This document shows positions 10,665 to 22,045 of a stretch of DNA of 64,000 bases, in pieces; position 1 is the stretch's first letter, and each line of letters starts with the position of its first letter. This DNA comes from Sorex araneus (Eukaryota; Chordata; Mammalia; Eulipotyphla; Soricidae). The notes beneath the pieces are model-generated. The model was not told where the DNA came from. It made no database searches and saw only the letters and a program-made list of their open reading frames with translations. Location: positions 87,662,626-87,726,625 of the forward strand of contig NC_073305.1 of assembly GCF_027595985.1 (NCBI RefSeq), in the 5' to 3' direction. Made by a program: the position numbers and the translations under genes.

Positions 10665-10870
10665 CAGAGAGAGAGAGAGAGGGAGAGAGACAGAGAGAGA
10701 GAGAGAGGCCTGCTGTAGAGGTGGCAGGGGGCAGGGAGGGAAACTGGGGACACTGGTGCTGGGAAATGTACACTGGTGAAGTGATGGGTGTTGGAACATA
10801 ATGTGACTGAAATCCAATCATGAACAATTTTGTAACTATGTATCTCACTGTGATTCAATTTAAATATAAT
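10590..10870 (+). mobile_element. L1-like 3' end with purine tract
   Basis: 'gtattgcaaccataatgtcc', a (GA)n run at 10628-10708, 'cactggtgctgggaaatgta', 'actggtgaagtgatgggtgt' and 'ctcactgtgattcaattt' recur inverted at 18760-19130. I interpret it as the 3' UTR of the local L1 lineage. Confidence 0.65.
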
Positions 10871-11775
10871 TTTTTAAATATGATTTAAAAATTATAAAAT
10901 TTATATGAAAATATATAAAGCCCCAGTAACAAAACCACCTGATAAAAAGTAAAAAATGGATGTGTCATTCTCTGTTCCTTGAAGCTGTACAAAACAATGA
11001 TAGTTATTAAAACATCATGGTTGTGAAACAAAAACACACAAATAGATCAATGGAACAGTAATGAGAGCCCAGATGTTAAACCACACATATTACAGACAAT
11101 AAAAGAACAAGTACTACATTTTTAATAAAAAGTGCTGAGAAAACTAGACAGCCACAAGCAAAAGAATGAAACCATGTAATTCCATAAACAAAAGTTAATT
11201 AAAAATGGATTAAATGGACTTGAATGTAAGACCCAACACCGTATAATGCACTCAAGAAAATTCATATGACAAGCTCTCAGACATCAGCCTTCCAGCTATA
11301 TTTGGGCACTCAATTCTAACACAAAGGGAAACAAAAGCAAAACTAAATTGATGGGACTATTATGACAAACTAAACAGCTTCTGCACAGTGCAAGAAATTG
11401 GCATCAAAATGAAAAAATTTTCTACTGAATGGGAGAGGGTATGTAAATGCATAGTGTATACATACTATGTACATACATGTACATAGTAGAGGAGGTCAAT
11501 ATCCAAAATATACAAAGACTGGGGACACTGGTGGAAGGAAGCTGACACTGGTGTTGAAACTCTATATGCTTGAGCCTCAACTATGAATAAAAATCACGGT
11601 GCCTTAATTTAAAAAATACGTATGTGTTTATGTATATAAATAACTAATAAAACTCAGCAATAATAAAGGGGCAGAGGATATGAATGAAATATCATTTAAA
11701 GAAGATACAGATGGCCAACTGCACAGGGAGATATTGGCTCCTATTATGGAAATTCAAATCAAAATGACGAGAAGG

Positions 11776-11953
11776 GCCAGAGAGGTGGATAGGGTGCTTG
11801 TCTTGCAGGTGGCTGACACAAGTTCCATCCCCGGCACCCAATATGATCCCTTGAGTCCATCAGGAGTGATTGCCAAGCCAGAGACAGGAATAAGATGTGG
11901 GCACCACAAGGGTGCGGCCCCAAAACCAAAACCGAAACAAAACAAAACAATGA
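11776..11953 (+). mobile_element. SOR-type SINE, diverged
   Basis: 'gggccagagaggtggatagg' head; tail with (AAAAC)n. The middle reads 'caatatgatcccttgagtcc'. Confidence 0.8.
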
Positions 11954-12026
11954 GATATCCCTTCACACCCATAACCATGGTTATGACCCCAAGGCAAGAA
12001 ACACTCAGTGTCAGAAAAGACATGGC

Positions 12027-12233
12027 AAGGGGCTGGAGTGATAGCACAGCAGGTAGGGCATTTGCCTTGCATGTGGCCGACCTAGGTTTGATTCCCAGCA
12101 TCCCATATGGTCCCCCAAGCACCACCAGGAGTAATTCCTGAGTGCAGAGCCAGGAGTAACCTCTGAGCACAGCCGGGTATGACCCAAAAAGTAAAAAAAA
12201 AAATTTAAAAAGATGTGTTTAAAAAAAAAAAAA
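12027..12233 (+). mobile_element. SOR-type SINE with 14-bp target-site duplication
   Basis: Flanked by 'agaaaagacatggc' at 12013-12026 and 12234-12247. Intact A and B boxes. Confidence 0.93.
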
Positions 12234-12691
12234 AGAAAAGACATGGCGAAAGGGAACCCCTCCCCCCACTGGTGGTGGGACTATAAACCAGAGCAGCCTT
12301 TATAGAAAGCAGTATGGAAAGACATCAAAACACAAAACATGGAATTTCCGTACAATCCAGGCATTTATCCAAGTAGTAACAAAAAAGAATGCTAAGAGAT
12401 ATAAGCACCACCATATTAACTGTAGCATTATTAACAATAGCCAGGAACTGAAAACCACCTAAGGGCCCATCAACTGATGGATGGATATAGAAGATATGAT
12501 ATATAACCACAAGGGAATAATAAAAAATTCAGGTTTTTTTTTAAGATGGAGAAAAAGACTGCATGTTTTCACTCATGTAGAACAGATGAGTTAAATATAT
12601 ATAACAAAAAATGAACAATTTAAACTCTCTCAAGACAAAACAGTGGTAATGAGAAGGAAGAGAGAAGGAGAGTGGAAAATTTAAACAAACA

Positions 12692-12922
12692 GGGCAAGTG
12701 TCACTGTCATCTCTTTGCTCATCGATTTGCTCAAGTGGGCACCATTAACATCTCCATTGTGAGACTTGTTACTGTTTTTGGCATATCGAATATGCCACGG
12801 GTAGCTTGCCAGGCTCTGCCGTGCGGGCGAGATACTCTCGGCAGCTTGCCGGGCTCTCCGAGAGGGGCGGAGGAATCGAACCTGGGCCGGCCGCATGCAA
12901 GGCGAACGCCCTACCCACTATC
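12692..12922 (-). mobile_element. RTE-tailed SINE, near full length
   Basis: Inverted; 'gatttgctcaagtgggcacc' tail, 'ggtagcttgccaggctctgc' body, 'gaatcgaacctgggccggcc' B box. Confidence 0.88.
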
Positions 12923-13180
12923 CTAATATACTTAAGAATAAAATTAAACTTCTAGTGAAGAAATTAATGTACTATATATAAACATGTTGGTTTGCAGAGA
13001 TGCACACCTGAAGTTTCTACGTGAATCAATGGGTATATCAATTCACATCAAGCAAAATAATAATAATAATAAAAAAAATACATCCCTCACATGCATGCAT
13101 ATCCACATACGTCAACCAATAGACACTGACAGAAGACCCAAGAGTCTCAGACCAATCTTCTAATAGGTGGTTTTATTTAC

Positions 13181-13312
13181 CTGGAGGTGAGGAAATGCAG
13201 ACAGGATGTTAGGAATTTTCTCTTCTAGAGCCAAAATGGTTTGGAGCAGAATCACATCTGCAAGGCTCAGCTGATTGCCAACAAGAAATCTTTGTCCGTG
13301 CTCTCGTAAAAC
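13181..13312 (-). CDS. GSTA4: GSTA4 coding exon 5 (residues 139-182)
   Basis: This 132-nt exon is exactly 44 codons, phase 0 at both ends. It contains FLVGNQLSLADVILLQTILA, including the Ser154-x-x-Asp157 N-capping box conserved in cytosolic GSTs for folding of helix 6. It ends FPHLQ before 'gtaaat'. Confidence 0.97.
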
Positions 13313-13639
13313 CTGCACAATATAAATGTTTTTCTTACATAGCTTATAATACTCAATGTGAAGAATCTAACAAAGCCATTAAATCACTGCAGCATCTGAG
13401 AAGGGGATGAAATACTGGTCTTGTTCTTTCATCCTTCACAAAATCACTTCAATTCAGGGATTATTTCCTATGGTGGAGGAGTAGGAGTAGGAGTCAGAGT
13501 AAAAATAAGAGCAGCTTTGTACCACAATACACTTAATAGGGGAGAAGAAGAAAACATTAACTCTGGATTTAGTGTGTCATATTTTCAAAGAATATCTCTC
13601 CTTTACAATAGTACCTACAGGAATGAAAGAACCCTGATG

Positions 13640-13755
13640 GGACCAGAGAGGTTCAATCTCTGGCATCCCATATGGTCCCCCCAACCACCACCAAAGTAAT
13701 TCCTGAGTGCAGAGCCAGAAGTAACCCCTGACCCACAAGGAAAAAAAAAGAACCC
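13640..13755 (+). mobile_element. SOR-type SINE, 5'-truncated
   Basis: Starts at 'gttcaatctctggcatccca' and runs to a short A-tail; the head is missing. Confidence 0.8.
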
Positions 13756-14010
13756 TAATAAATTCAGGGGATTGGGAGAAGTGATTATAAGAAGTGATTG
13801 ATTCTCTTCATGGACTCCAATTTCACCCAACAATTGCGCGTTTCTAAGAACATCAGAACCCATAAACCAGAGCTGAGTATGAAAAAGTGCAGGATTGAAA
13901 AAGTAAACTTTGTGGGAATCCTGCTTAGGAGACCACCCCGCCCCCTACCAGCCACCATCTTACTGAAGGGGCTTCTGAAATCAGAAAAGGATGAAAGACA
14001 GACCTCCAAG

Positions 14011-14186
14011 CTGGAGCAATAGCACAGTGGGTAGGGCGTTTGCCTTGCACGTGGCTGACCTGGGTTCGATTCCTAGCATCCCATATGGTCCCCTGAGCAC
14101 TGCCAGGAGTAATTCCTGAGTGCAGAGCCAAGAGTAACTCCTGTGCATCGCCAGGCGTGTGACCCAAAAACAACAACAAAAAAAGA
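14011..14186 (+). mobile_element. SOR-type SINE
   Basis: Full length, 'agctggagcaatagcacagt' to (AAC)nAAAA. Confidence 0.92.
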
Positions 14187-14715
14187 CAGACATCCTCTCA
14201 CATCTTTTCAGACAGAAACCTAAAAGTATGAGAGTTCATCTTTGCTCTGAGAGGAATACTTCGGTGCAGACACTCATTGGACTAAATGTGGATCATAAGA
14301 GACAAGGGACCCAAGGTAAAAGCAAGAAGAGTCTCTACAGTGAATCCTGGGAAGCCCACGGGCGAATGTGTTGTGTGTCTGCCTGGCAGGGTTTACAAAA
14401 AAAAATTCAAATATAGCTCCTGGAGCCAGCGTGGGAGAGAATAGTGAATCTCAAATTCCCAGTCAGAGTCCACAGTTCCAATTCCAGCCATAGGCATGTT
14501 GCTCGGTCTCTGTGAGACTATTTAATTATGTGTCCAAGAGGGGTGAGTGTTTTTCAGCCCGTGAGTTACAAGTAACACCTATAAATATTCCTGCCCCAGG
14601 ACACCTGTTCCTCCCTGTCACATCACATGGCTGCATAGCTGACATTCACAGAATGCCTATCAGCAAACGTCCTGAAAACTAGTGACAGAAAAGCCTAAGA
14701 ACATTCCTCTCCTCA

Positions 14716-14835
14716 AAGTTTAAATCCCCGGTAGAGGGATGGGTGTTCAATCATTGGATGACTGAAACTCAAACACGAAAGTTTTGTAACTGTAGCTCAC
14801 GGTGATTCAATTAAAAAAAATAAATAAAAGTTAAA
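14716..14835 (+). mobile_element. L1-like 3' tail
   Basis: 'gagggatgggtgttcaatca' through 'ctcacggtgattcaattaaa'. Same family as the end of 10590-10870. Confidence 0.6.
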
Positions 14836-14892
14836 CAAAACTAAATCCATGATGGTGGCAAGAGGGGTTGGCTGGCATATTTGTACATTCTT

Positions 14893-15073
14893 TTTTTTTT
14901 TTTTTTTTTGCTTTTTGAGTCACACCCGGCGATGCACAGGGGTCACTCCTGGCTCATGCACTCAGGAATCACCCTTGGCGGTGCTCAGGGGACCATATGG
15001 GATGCTGGGATTCAAACCCAGGTCGGACGCGTGCAAGGCAAACGCCCTACCCGCTGTGCTATCGCTCCAGCCC
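14893..15073 (-). mobile_element. SOR-type SINE with 17-bp target-site duplication
   Basis: 'catatttgtacattctt' at 14876-14892 and 15074-15090 brackets the element. Young copy with few changes. Confidence 0.95.
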
Positions 15074-15523
15074 CATATTTGTACATTCTTGTCTGATTTT
15101 TAGTGGAAAGATTTTTTTTAAATCCTCTTAGGTCTGGAAAGGAGGAATATGACTACCCAGAAAAAAAAGATACAGATAGTAATACAAGAAGGAAAAGAAA
15201 AGAAAAGAGTCAAACTGTCAAGAAGAGCACTGGGTATATATGAACAGGATAAATGCTAGAAGGAGTGAATGAGTGAGGGGATTTCTGCTCTCAATTATCT
15301 CACAGGGAGAGGCCACCAGGTGAATGCAAGAAGCTCTCAGGCATGGGGTGAGTTTTCCTGCCTCCTAGAAAATGCGGCTCTGCTCAGAGTCAGTGCTCCA
15401 AACATCCTGCTTCATGCTGATGGCAACTGTCAGGAGGTGAGAGAGACTGGGCCAGCGGGATTCGGCCTCCCTCTGCCCTGAGGACAGAGGCATCTGTGGC
15501 CACTCCTGGAGACCTGGTTATCT

Positions 15524-15689
15524 CTTTTGTTTTTTCTTTTCGGGTCACACCCAGTGATGCACTCCTGGCTCTGCACTCAGGAATCACTCCTGGCGGTGCT
15601 CGGGGGACCATATGGGATGCTGGGAATCGAACCTGGGTGGGCCGAGTGCAAGGCAAATGCCCTACCCGCTGCGCTACCGCTCTAGTCCC
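15524..15689 (-). mobile_element. SOR-type SINE with 14-bp target-site duplication
   Basis: 'agacctggttatct' at 15510-15523 and 15690-15703. A short internal deletion removes part of 'gggtcactcc'. It sits 45 bp from GSTA4 coding exon 4. Confidence 0.93.
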
Positions 15690-15734
15690 AGACCTGGTTA
15701 TCTTATCTAGGGGCCAAGGTTCTCTGTAACTCAC

Positions 15735-15876
15735 CTTTTCAAACACAGGAAAGTATCGAATTATGGCCTTCTGGGCCATGCTGACCACTTCCTTTTGCTG
15801 ATCGTCAGGCTTCAGGAAGGGGTGCATAATCAGCAGTTCCAGCAGATCCAGTGTCCCCTCCACGTACATGTCAATC
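15735..15876 (-). CDS. GSTA4: GSTA4 coding exon 4 (residues 91-138)
   Basis: This 142-nt exon encodes IDMYVEGTLDLLELLIMHPF followed by LKPDDQQKEVVSMAQKAI and ends at FEK before 'gtgagt'. It is helix 4 and helix 5 of the alpha-helical domain, which form part of the dimer interface and the electrophile site. It is nearly identical to the human protein. Confidence 0.97.
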
Positions 15877-16039
15877 CTTAAAGAACAACCACAAAAAGCA
15901 ACAGTTCGTCTCCCCTCCCTCAGAACTCTGACTTCCGCAAGTCAATGGAGTCAGAGTGCTTTTCTGCTAAAGGGTCTGTCGACCGAAGGACTCCTAAATT
16001 TTTTTTTTGTTCAACATTTGTCTCTGGAAAGCAACGATG

Positions 16040-16440
16040 CAAAGTCAAGTCCATTTGTGATTTAGAAAAATCCTCCAGAAGAATGTGTCAAAATTGTGGC
16101 CTCCTGGCCTCATATCTCTTCATTCTCAGCAATGGAAAACAAATTACCAAATGCTTTCTTTTCAGCAGATCGACTTTAGGGGGGAGAAACTCCAAATCAA
16201 TAATAGTGAATTTTTTGTTGAAATATTGAATGTAATCAAAGTAAAGTGAAATTTACCAGTTACACATGCGGGGTGGGGGCCTGGGGAGGTGGGGGGAAGG
16301 GGGAGGTATATCGTGATTCTTGGTGGTGGAATATGTGCACTGGTGAAGGGATGGGTGTTTGAGCATTGTATAACTGAGACTTAAACCTGAAAGCTTTGTA
16401 ACTTTCCACATGGTGAATCAATAAAAGAATTTTAAAAAAA
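16040..16440 (+). mobile_element. Composite (VNTR/L1-like) element, 5'-truncated
   Basis: One repeat unit ('ttcattctcagcaatgg', 'gggggagaaactccaaatca', 'ttgttgaaatattgaatgta'), then a G-rich run, 'ttggtggtggaatatgtgca' and poly-A. See 34183-35620 for the full form. Confidence 0.75.
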
Positions 16441-16774
16441 TAAAAATTAAAAATAAAAAAAATTAAAAAAAAATAGAAACTACAATAGTCACAAGCGCTG
16501 TCTCCCAGACTTTCTCCCCTTACCCACCACTCCCACACACATGTTCGGTGTGGGTGGAAACAGAGACATATAAAAATAGTGAGTGTCATTTGTGGAATGC
16601 TTGGGGGATGGCGGGCACAGAGCCAAACAGTCTGCATTCAGCATTTCACTAGGTCCCATGGTGTTAGGAGGCCTGTATAATATATTCTTCTCTTCTACAG
16701 AAAACTCATCAGGACGCTGGAGTGTAGCCCATTGCCCAGGGCCAGGCATCTAGAGATACAAGAACCCAGACTGG

Positions 16775-16945
16775 AGAGAGAATAAAGTGGAGAAGGTGCC
16801 TACTTTGTTTACAACTGACCCAGGTTCGATCGCTGGCACTCCATCGGGTCTCCTGAGCACTGCCAGGAATGATCCCTGAGCACAGAGCCAGGAGTAAGCT
16901 CTGAACATTGCCAGTGTGGCCCCCAAATCAACCTTCCCCAACAAA
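16775..16945 (+). mobile_element. Old SOR-type SINE
   Basis: 'gactggagagagaataaagtg' head, 'ggttcgatcgctggcactcc', 'agccaggagtaagctctgaa'; tail 'gtggcccccaaatcaacc'. Confidence 0.7.
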
Positions 16946-17092
16946 AGAAGTTAGAGATACAAGGACCCAATTCTGTGTTTAAACTGTAATAATGCATAGC
17001 AACCCAGGCCTTGGATGTCATAGAGATTCCTGTTCTTCACACTTTGTAATAATACATTTGAAGAGAAAGTATAAAAAAAAACAGTAAAAAGG

Positions 17093-17295
17093 GGGCTAGG
17101 AGCGATAGCACAGCGGGTAGGGCGTTCGCCTTGCACGCAGCCGACCTGGGTTCGATCCCCGGCATCCCATATGGTCCCCCAAGCACCACCAGGAGTAATT
17201 CCTGAGTGCAAAGCCAGGAGTAACCCCTGAGCATCACTGGGTGTGACCCAAAAAGCAAAAAAACAAACAAAAAAAAACAAAACAACAAAAAAAGG
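17093..17295 (+). mobile_element. SOR-type SINE
   Basis: Full length, young; tail of A-runs with C interruptions. The next copy begins right after its tail. Confidence 0.92.
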
Positions 17296-17296
17296 G

Positions 17297-17463
17297 GGGG
17301 CTAGAGCGATAGTGCAGCAGGTAGGGTGTTTGCCTTGCATGTGGCTAAACCCGGGTTTGATCCCTGACATCCCATATGGTTCCCCAAGCACTTCTAGGAG
17401 TAATTTCTGAGTGCAGAGCCAGGAATAACACCTGAGCATTACTTGGTATAACCCCAAAAGCAA
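17297..17463 (+). mobile_element. SOR-type SINE in tandem with the previous copy
   Basis: Diverged copy ('ggctagagcgatagtgcagc'); its A-tail has expanded into the microsatellite that follows. Confidence 0.88.
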
Positions 17464-17526
<63 letters not shown>

Positions 17527-17541
17527 AAGAAGAAGAAGAAG
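17464..17541. repeat. (AAT)n(AAG)n microsatellite
   Basis: About 35 bp of AAT followed by about 43 bp of AAG, grown from a SINE A-tail. Confidence 0.95.
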
Positions 17542-17759
17542 CAACCATCAGAGCTTGAAACCGAAACAATCCCACCCAAGATATGAGATCAATTCTCTTC
17601 TCTCATTTTTACCCAGATTTCCTATAGTACTCCCTTAACTGTGTTTCCTCCCTGTTTGCACTAAAGACACAGAGTACAGGGGTGCGCAGTGGAGGGCACA
17701 GAGTGAGCTAAGGCATCAGTAAGACAACAAGCCGGAACATTCTAGAGCAGCCACTGTAC

Positions 17760-17892
17760 AGGGTTCTCTCCTTGAGGTCTCTGCCGAAGAGATGGTGCTT
17801 CTCCGCTATGTAGTGCAGGATGCTCCGGGTCTGCACCAACTTCATCCCGTCGATTTCCACCATTGGCACTTGTTGGAACAGCAGATGGTTTC
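17760..17892 (-). CDS. GSTA4: GSTA4 coding exon 3 (residues 47-91)
   Basis: This 133-nt exon carries the glutathione site: [15 protein letters not shown] with cis-Pro56 after Gln54-Val55, then [20 protein letters not shown] with Gln67-Thr68. It ends ...KERT plus two bases of Leu91 before a 'gtacag' donor. Against human GSTA4 the visible changes are conservative (for example [10 protein letters not shown] for ADKHNLFGKN). Confidence 0.97.
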
Positions 17893-18749
17893 CTGCGAAG
17901 GGAAGTGCCGAGTCTGAAGTGAGCATTTTTCTGCTCCTAATGCCCCAAGGCCCTATAGAGTGAGGACAGTGAGGCCAGGGCTTCTGAATAGGGCAGGAGG
18001 CACCGGCTCCCCTACAACAGTGCCACCCCAGACAGTAGCTTTAGCCTTACAAGCAGCCTACCAGCGAGCCTTACTCGCCACATCCCCTTTGGCTTCTCAC
18101 CCTAGGGAAAAAACACAGCCTCAGGCGACGGAAGAAGAAAGAGAATTGTGAAGGCTCTGCAGAGCTGTCTGAGCCGATACAGCAGCCAGGAACTGCAAGG
18201 GTCTAAAGCCAACTTTAAATTTTGAAACATTTACAATGGAGTTCCTCATTGCAATCATGAAAGTCTGTAAGTCTGTAATTGAATCTCATGGTGATTCATT
18301 AAAATAAAAAAACCTTTAAAAAAAGGGAAAAAATTAAAAAATAATAATAAAATGCAGTTCCTTAGTTCCTTAGACACGGTGGAAGAGCTCTACAGGCACG
18401 TGACACCTAAGTCACCAACGAACACTGAGGTTTATGCACTGGCTTTTACCTTCCTTAGCCATGGGTCATTTAATGCCAAGTTGGCAATGACTGGATTCAA
18501 AAAGACTCATCCATTGCATCTCCCACAAACCTGGAGCAATCCCTTTCTACCTGCAAAACCCTAAGGAGAGATATCAGTGTTACCCCGCTCTCAGAGGCTT
18601 GGGAATGGAGGGTAGGAGAGGGGACTGAATTTAATTTTAAAACTTTCATCTTAAAGAACTGTCTGGCAATTTCTGCTTGTTACGTCCTCTAGCTTATTTG
18701 GCTTTAAAATAGAATTCCGATTATTTCATGTCAACAGCATCTTTGCACT

Positions 18750-19130
18750 TCTTTTTTTTTTTTTTATTGAATCACCGTGAGCTACAGTTGCAAAACTTTC
18801 ATGTTTGAGTTTCAGTCATACAATGATGGAACACCCCTCCTTCCACCAGTGTACATTTTTCCATCACCAATGTCCCCAGTATCACTCCCTGCCCCATTCC
18901 ACCCCTCCCCCTGCCTCTCTGGCAGACAATTTCCCTCTTACTCTCTATTTTTTGGGTATTATGGTTTGCAATACAGATAGTGAGAGGCCATCATAGTTGG
19001 TCCTTCGTCTACTTTCAGTGCACATCTCCCATCCCGAGTGATCCCTCCAACCATCATTGACTTAGTGATCCCTTCTCTATCCCAGCTGCCTTCTCCCCAG
19101 CTCATAAGGCGAGCTATGAATCATGGAGCA
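18750..19130 (-). mobile_element. L1-like 3' end, inverted
   Basis: T-run, 'attgaatcaccgtgagctac', 'caccagtgtacatttttcca', 'ttgcaatacagatagtgaga'. The inverse of 10590-10870 and longer on the 5' side. Confidence 0.7.
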
Positions 19131-19189
19131 AACTTCCTGCATCTTTGCCTTTCTACATCAAGAACAGTTCTTTATAACAAAAAATTATC

Positions 19190-19358
19190 AGGGCTAGCAC
19201 TATAGTACAGTGGGTAGGGCATTTGCTTTGTACACAGTCGGCCCAGGTTCGATCCCCAGCATCCCATATGGTCCCCAGCACCTCCAAGAGTAATTCCTGA
19301 GTGCAGAGCCAGAAGTAACCCCTGTCCATCACTGGGTGTGACCCCAAAAAAGCAAAAA
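19190..19358 (+). mobile_element. SOR-type SINE
   Basis: 'agggctagcactatagtaca' head, B box 'ggttcgatcc'. A few bases are deleted at 'ccccagcacc'. Ends 45 bp from GSTA4 coding exon 2. Confidence 0.9.
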
Positions 19359-19401
19359 ATATATCATAATCAGTGACAGTTAATCATATTTCCATACTTA
19401 C

Positions 19402-19453
19402 CATCCTGCAGCTTTTGCAACTGTTCTTTTGTTTCTAAAAACTCTTCATCAAA
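19402..19453 (-). CDS. GSTA4: GSTA4 coding exon 2 (residues 30-46)
   Basis: This 52-nt exon encodes FDEEFLETKEQLQKLQD plus the first base of Gly47. It has a 'tttcag' acceptor and a 'gtaagt' donor. It covers the beta-2 and helix-2 part of the glutathione-binding domain. Human GSTA4 has Tyr where this copy has Gln in EQLQKL. Confidence 0.96.
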
Positions 19454-19794
19454 CTGAAATAAAAAAAAAACATACCCCAAAGGAAGGTAATATTATAACA
19501 GTTTCAGGACTTGAAATACCAAATTAACATGCTGCAAATGCAGAGAGAACGAACACATTTAGTGTCCACATCTTGGGTTCTGAGTATGCACTGAACATGG
19601 CTCCCAGGAGAAAAGGATGCTTCTGGGTTGTCAGAAAGTAAAGGCATGTTCAGAAGTGATGAGACATGTCATAGGCAAGGATGCAGAGGGCTCTATGGGA
19701 TGAAGCACCCTCGACTCAAAAGAAGCAACCCCAGCCAAGGGCTGTCTCACATGCCACCACCACCAAAAATACCTGGGCCCATTTTTAAAAGGGC

Positions 19795-19985
19795 TGGTGT
19801 TCAGGCAGGAGATAGTAAGTACAGCAGATCAGGTGCCTGCCTTGCAGAGGCCAATCCTAGTTCCCTCCCCAGTACCAAAGACAGTTCCCTGAGCATGGCC
19901 AGGAGGGACCCCTGAGTCAGGAGTAAGTCCTGAGCACAAGCCCCTGTGATCCAAATTGCCTCCCCTCCCCCAAAATGGAGACTAG
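19795..19985 (+). mobile_element. Old SOR-type SINE
   Basis: 'aggagatagtaagtacagca', 'cttgcagaggccaatcctag', 'gagcatggccaggagggacc'. Confidence 0.65.
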
Positions 19986-20404
19986 TAAACAGAAAACTTC
20001 CTCAAAAACAAAAAGAAACAAACAAAAAAACACAACCCACCAGAATTATCCCAATTTGCAAGCTGCAATATGAATGATTCTGATAAGAATCAAAAGAGTG
20101 CTGAAATCATTGGACTATGAAGCACAAACTATTCAACCCTTTGAAGTCTCACCCCTCAAGCTCTCTATTTAATTCATCCATGTGAAAAACTGATCCACCA
20201 AGAGGAGTACTCTGAGATATGGGGTGCTTCCTGTTGTACAGAAGGGCCCAGTAACCATGCAAAAACATCGTTCCAAACATTTCACCTGAATCTTAGCATG
20301 AGGTTAAAAATTAGGCACTTACAGAATATGAAACATCCTTGCAATGCAAGTGGCTTGAAATTTTTCAAACCCATAGACAACTTAAAATAAAGCATTTTAT
20401 TTTG

Positions 20405-20406
<2 letters not shown>

Positions 20407-20458
<52 letters not shown>
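20407..20458. repeat. (GT)n microsatellite
   Basis: Uninterrupted GT repeat of 26 units. Confidence 0.98.
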
Positions 20459-20460
<2 letters not shown>

Positions 20461-20924
20461 AAGAGTCTGTAAGGTACACAACTTTCAGAAACTCTTTTGG
20501 GAGATGCATTTGCATCTGTCATCCTCACTCTGTCATTGTCACTTAACCAGCTCCTCTAATCCAGTTATCTATTCCCAACTGAGAGCGTGATCTCTGTGGT
20601 CCAGGATCAAATCTTTATTTAAAAAAGACCTAATGGACCAGGTATGTGGCTCAGCGATACAGCAGCTGTCTTGCATTTGGAGGGCCTGGATTTGATCACC
20701 ACCAACACACATGCGCTTTAAAAATAAAAAGGAATTTTATATCAGCCTGGTATCCTCCTCTGAGGATCCTTTTTGATGTAAGTTCATTTCCAAGCCATGT
20801 AGCTGATGTATTTGTACAAAGTCCTGCAGATGCTCCCATTTCTCCTGCACATAATTCTCTTCACTGAAGTCAAGGGCATATAAGAATAGAAAGCAGGTAC
20901 TGCTCCAGATGAGACTCGATTAAC

Positions 20925-21060
20925 CATGGGGCCAGAGAGTGATAGTACACTGGGGAGGGTGTGTGCCTTGCACATGGCCAACCAGGGTTCGATCCCCGGC
21001 ATCCCCTATGGTATCCTGAGCATGTTTGCCTTGCACCCCCTCCCCCCCAAAACAAAACCT
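20925..21060 (+). mobile_element. SOR-type SINE, internally deleted
   Basis: 'ggggccagagagtgatagta' to 'ggttcgatccccggcatccc', then jumps to a C/A-rich end. Confidence 0.75.
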
Positions 21061-21095
21061 AGAAAGAAAAGAAGAAATTAAGCACCTTGAGTCTT

Positions 21096-21272
21096 TTTTT
21101 TTTTTTTTGCTTTTTGGGTCACACCTGGTAAGGCACAGGGGTTACTCCTGGCTCTGCACTCAGGAATCACCCCCGGCGGTGCTCAGAGGACCATATGGGA
21201 TGCTGGGAATCAAACCTGGGTCGGTCACGTACAAGGCAAAAGCCCTACCCGCTGTACTATTGCTCCAACCCT
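21096..21272 (-). mobile_element. SOR-type SINE with 14-bp target-site duplication
   Basis: 'gcaccttgagtctt' at 21082-21095 and 21273-21286. Confidence 0.94.
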
Positions 21273-21874
21273 GCACCTTGAGTCTTAATTAGATCCTGGA
21301 TGGGCTAGGGGATGCAAGGGAAACATATATGACCACTAAATCAACGTAAGTTAGACAGGTATTTGGGGATAGTTGGGACTTTTGAATATTGATAGTATAT
21401 CATTTTATTAGGCTGCAAAAATGATACTGTGGTCATTAGAACAACTGTTCACTCTCAGGTGGTAAATGTTTGCAATTTACCATTTAAATAACCGAGCACA
21501 CACACTGAGATAAAAATCAACTTTAGAAAAATGTTGACACTTGGTGGATTTAGTTGAAAGGTGTCCATTGAATTTCATTATTTTTCAAGTGAAAAACTTG
21601 ATTGCCCATGTTTTCAAATTAAGAAGTTGGGGGCAAGGATGTGGCTCCAGGGTTAGGGCCTGTGCCAAGGTTTTAGGGCCAATCCCTGGCACTGCATGAA
21701 ACACCCCCCACGCTCACCCCACCCTCACCCCAGCACCACCCAGAGTCGGCTAGAGGTACATGGGGAGTAATATTGTATCGGAGTAATATGGGGAGTAATA
21801 TCCCTGCAACCATTGAGTAATACTGGGGCCTGGGAACATAGTCCATGAGTATAAACTACGTATCCACATTTCCA

Positions 21875-22045
21875 ACGGCGGGGAGGATGAGTGCACATAC
21901 TTTGCATGCCAGAGGCCCAGTCTGACCCCTGATTCTGCATGGTCCCCCAAGCCTGGCGTGGGAGCAAACAACTGTCCCACAAGCACTGAGTTGGGAGTAG
22001 CCTCTGAGCACCCTGGGTGTGGGCCCCAAACTCAACATTTTTTTA
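21875..22045 (+). mobile_element. Old SOR-type SINE
   Basis: 'cacatactttgcatgccaga', 'gcatggtcccccaagcctgg', 'gggagtagcctctgagcacc' survive. Confidence 0.55.

Larger units (their letters stand above)
9680..12640 (+). mobile_element. L1 LINE fragments (ORF2 end and 3' region) with nested insertions
   Basis: Plus-strand pieces such as 'aagtcctggcaagagcaatc', 'aaaggaagaagtaaaactaa', 'gcatcagaaataattaaaca', 'cagcttctgcacagtgcaag' and 'cccatcaactgatggatgga' are hallmarks of the end of mammalian L1 ORF2. The element is old and is broken by an RTE-tail piece (9960), an RTE 3' end (10070), a younger L1-like 3' end (10590) and two SINEs (11776, 12027). Confidence 0.8.
5864..13180 (-). other. GSTA4: GSTA4 last intron
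   Basis: Contains the SINEs, an L1 with nested insertions (9680-12640) and microsatellites listed separately. 6163-7160 is AT-rich and unassigned. No further exon was seen. Confidence 0.8.
13313..15734 (-). other. GSTA4: GSTA4 intron between coding exons 4 and 5
   Basis: Holds four SINEs and an L1-like tail, listed separately. 14187-14715 and 15095-15500 are unassigned single-copy-looking sequence. Confidence 0.8.
15877..17759 (-). other. GSTA4: GSTA4 intron between coding exons 3 and 4
   Basis: Holds a 5'-truncated composite element (16040-16440), three SINEs and an AAT/AAG microsatellite. 17560-17759 is unassigned. Confidence 0.8.
17893..19401 (-). other. GSTA4: GSTA4 intron between coding exons 2 and 3
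   Basis: Holds an L1-like tail (18215-18312), an inverted L1-like 3' end (18750-19130) and a SINE. 17900-18200 and 18320-18740 are unassigned. Confidence 0.8.

Noticed and set aside
10628-10708. Regularly spaced repeats that might suggest a CRISPR-like array
   Set aside because: They are simple GA repeats; the window is plainly mammalian, and no array of repeats with unique spacers exists.
17345-17575. Frame with long Ser and Tyr runs
   Set aside because: Translation of the AAT/AAG repeat.
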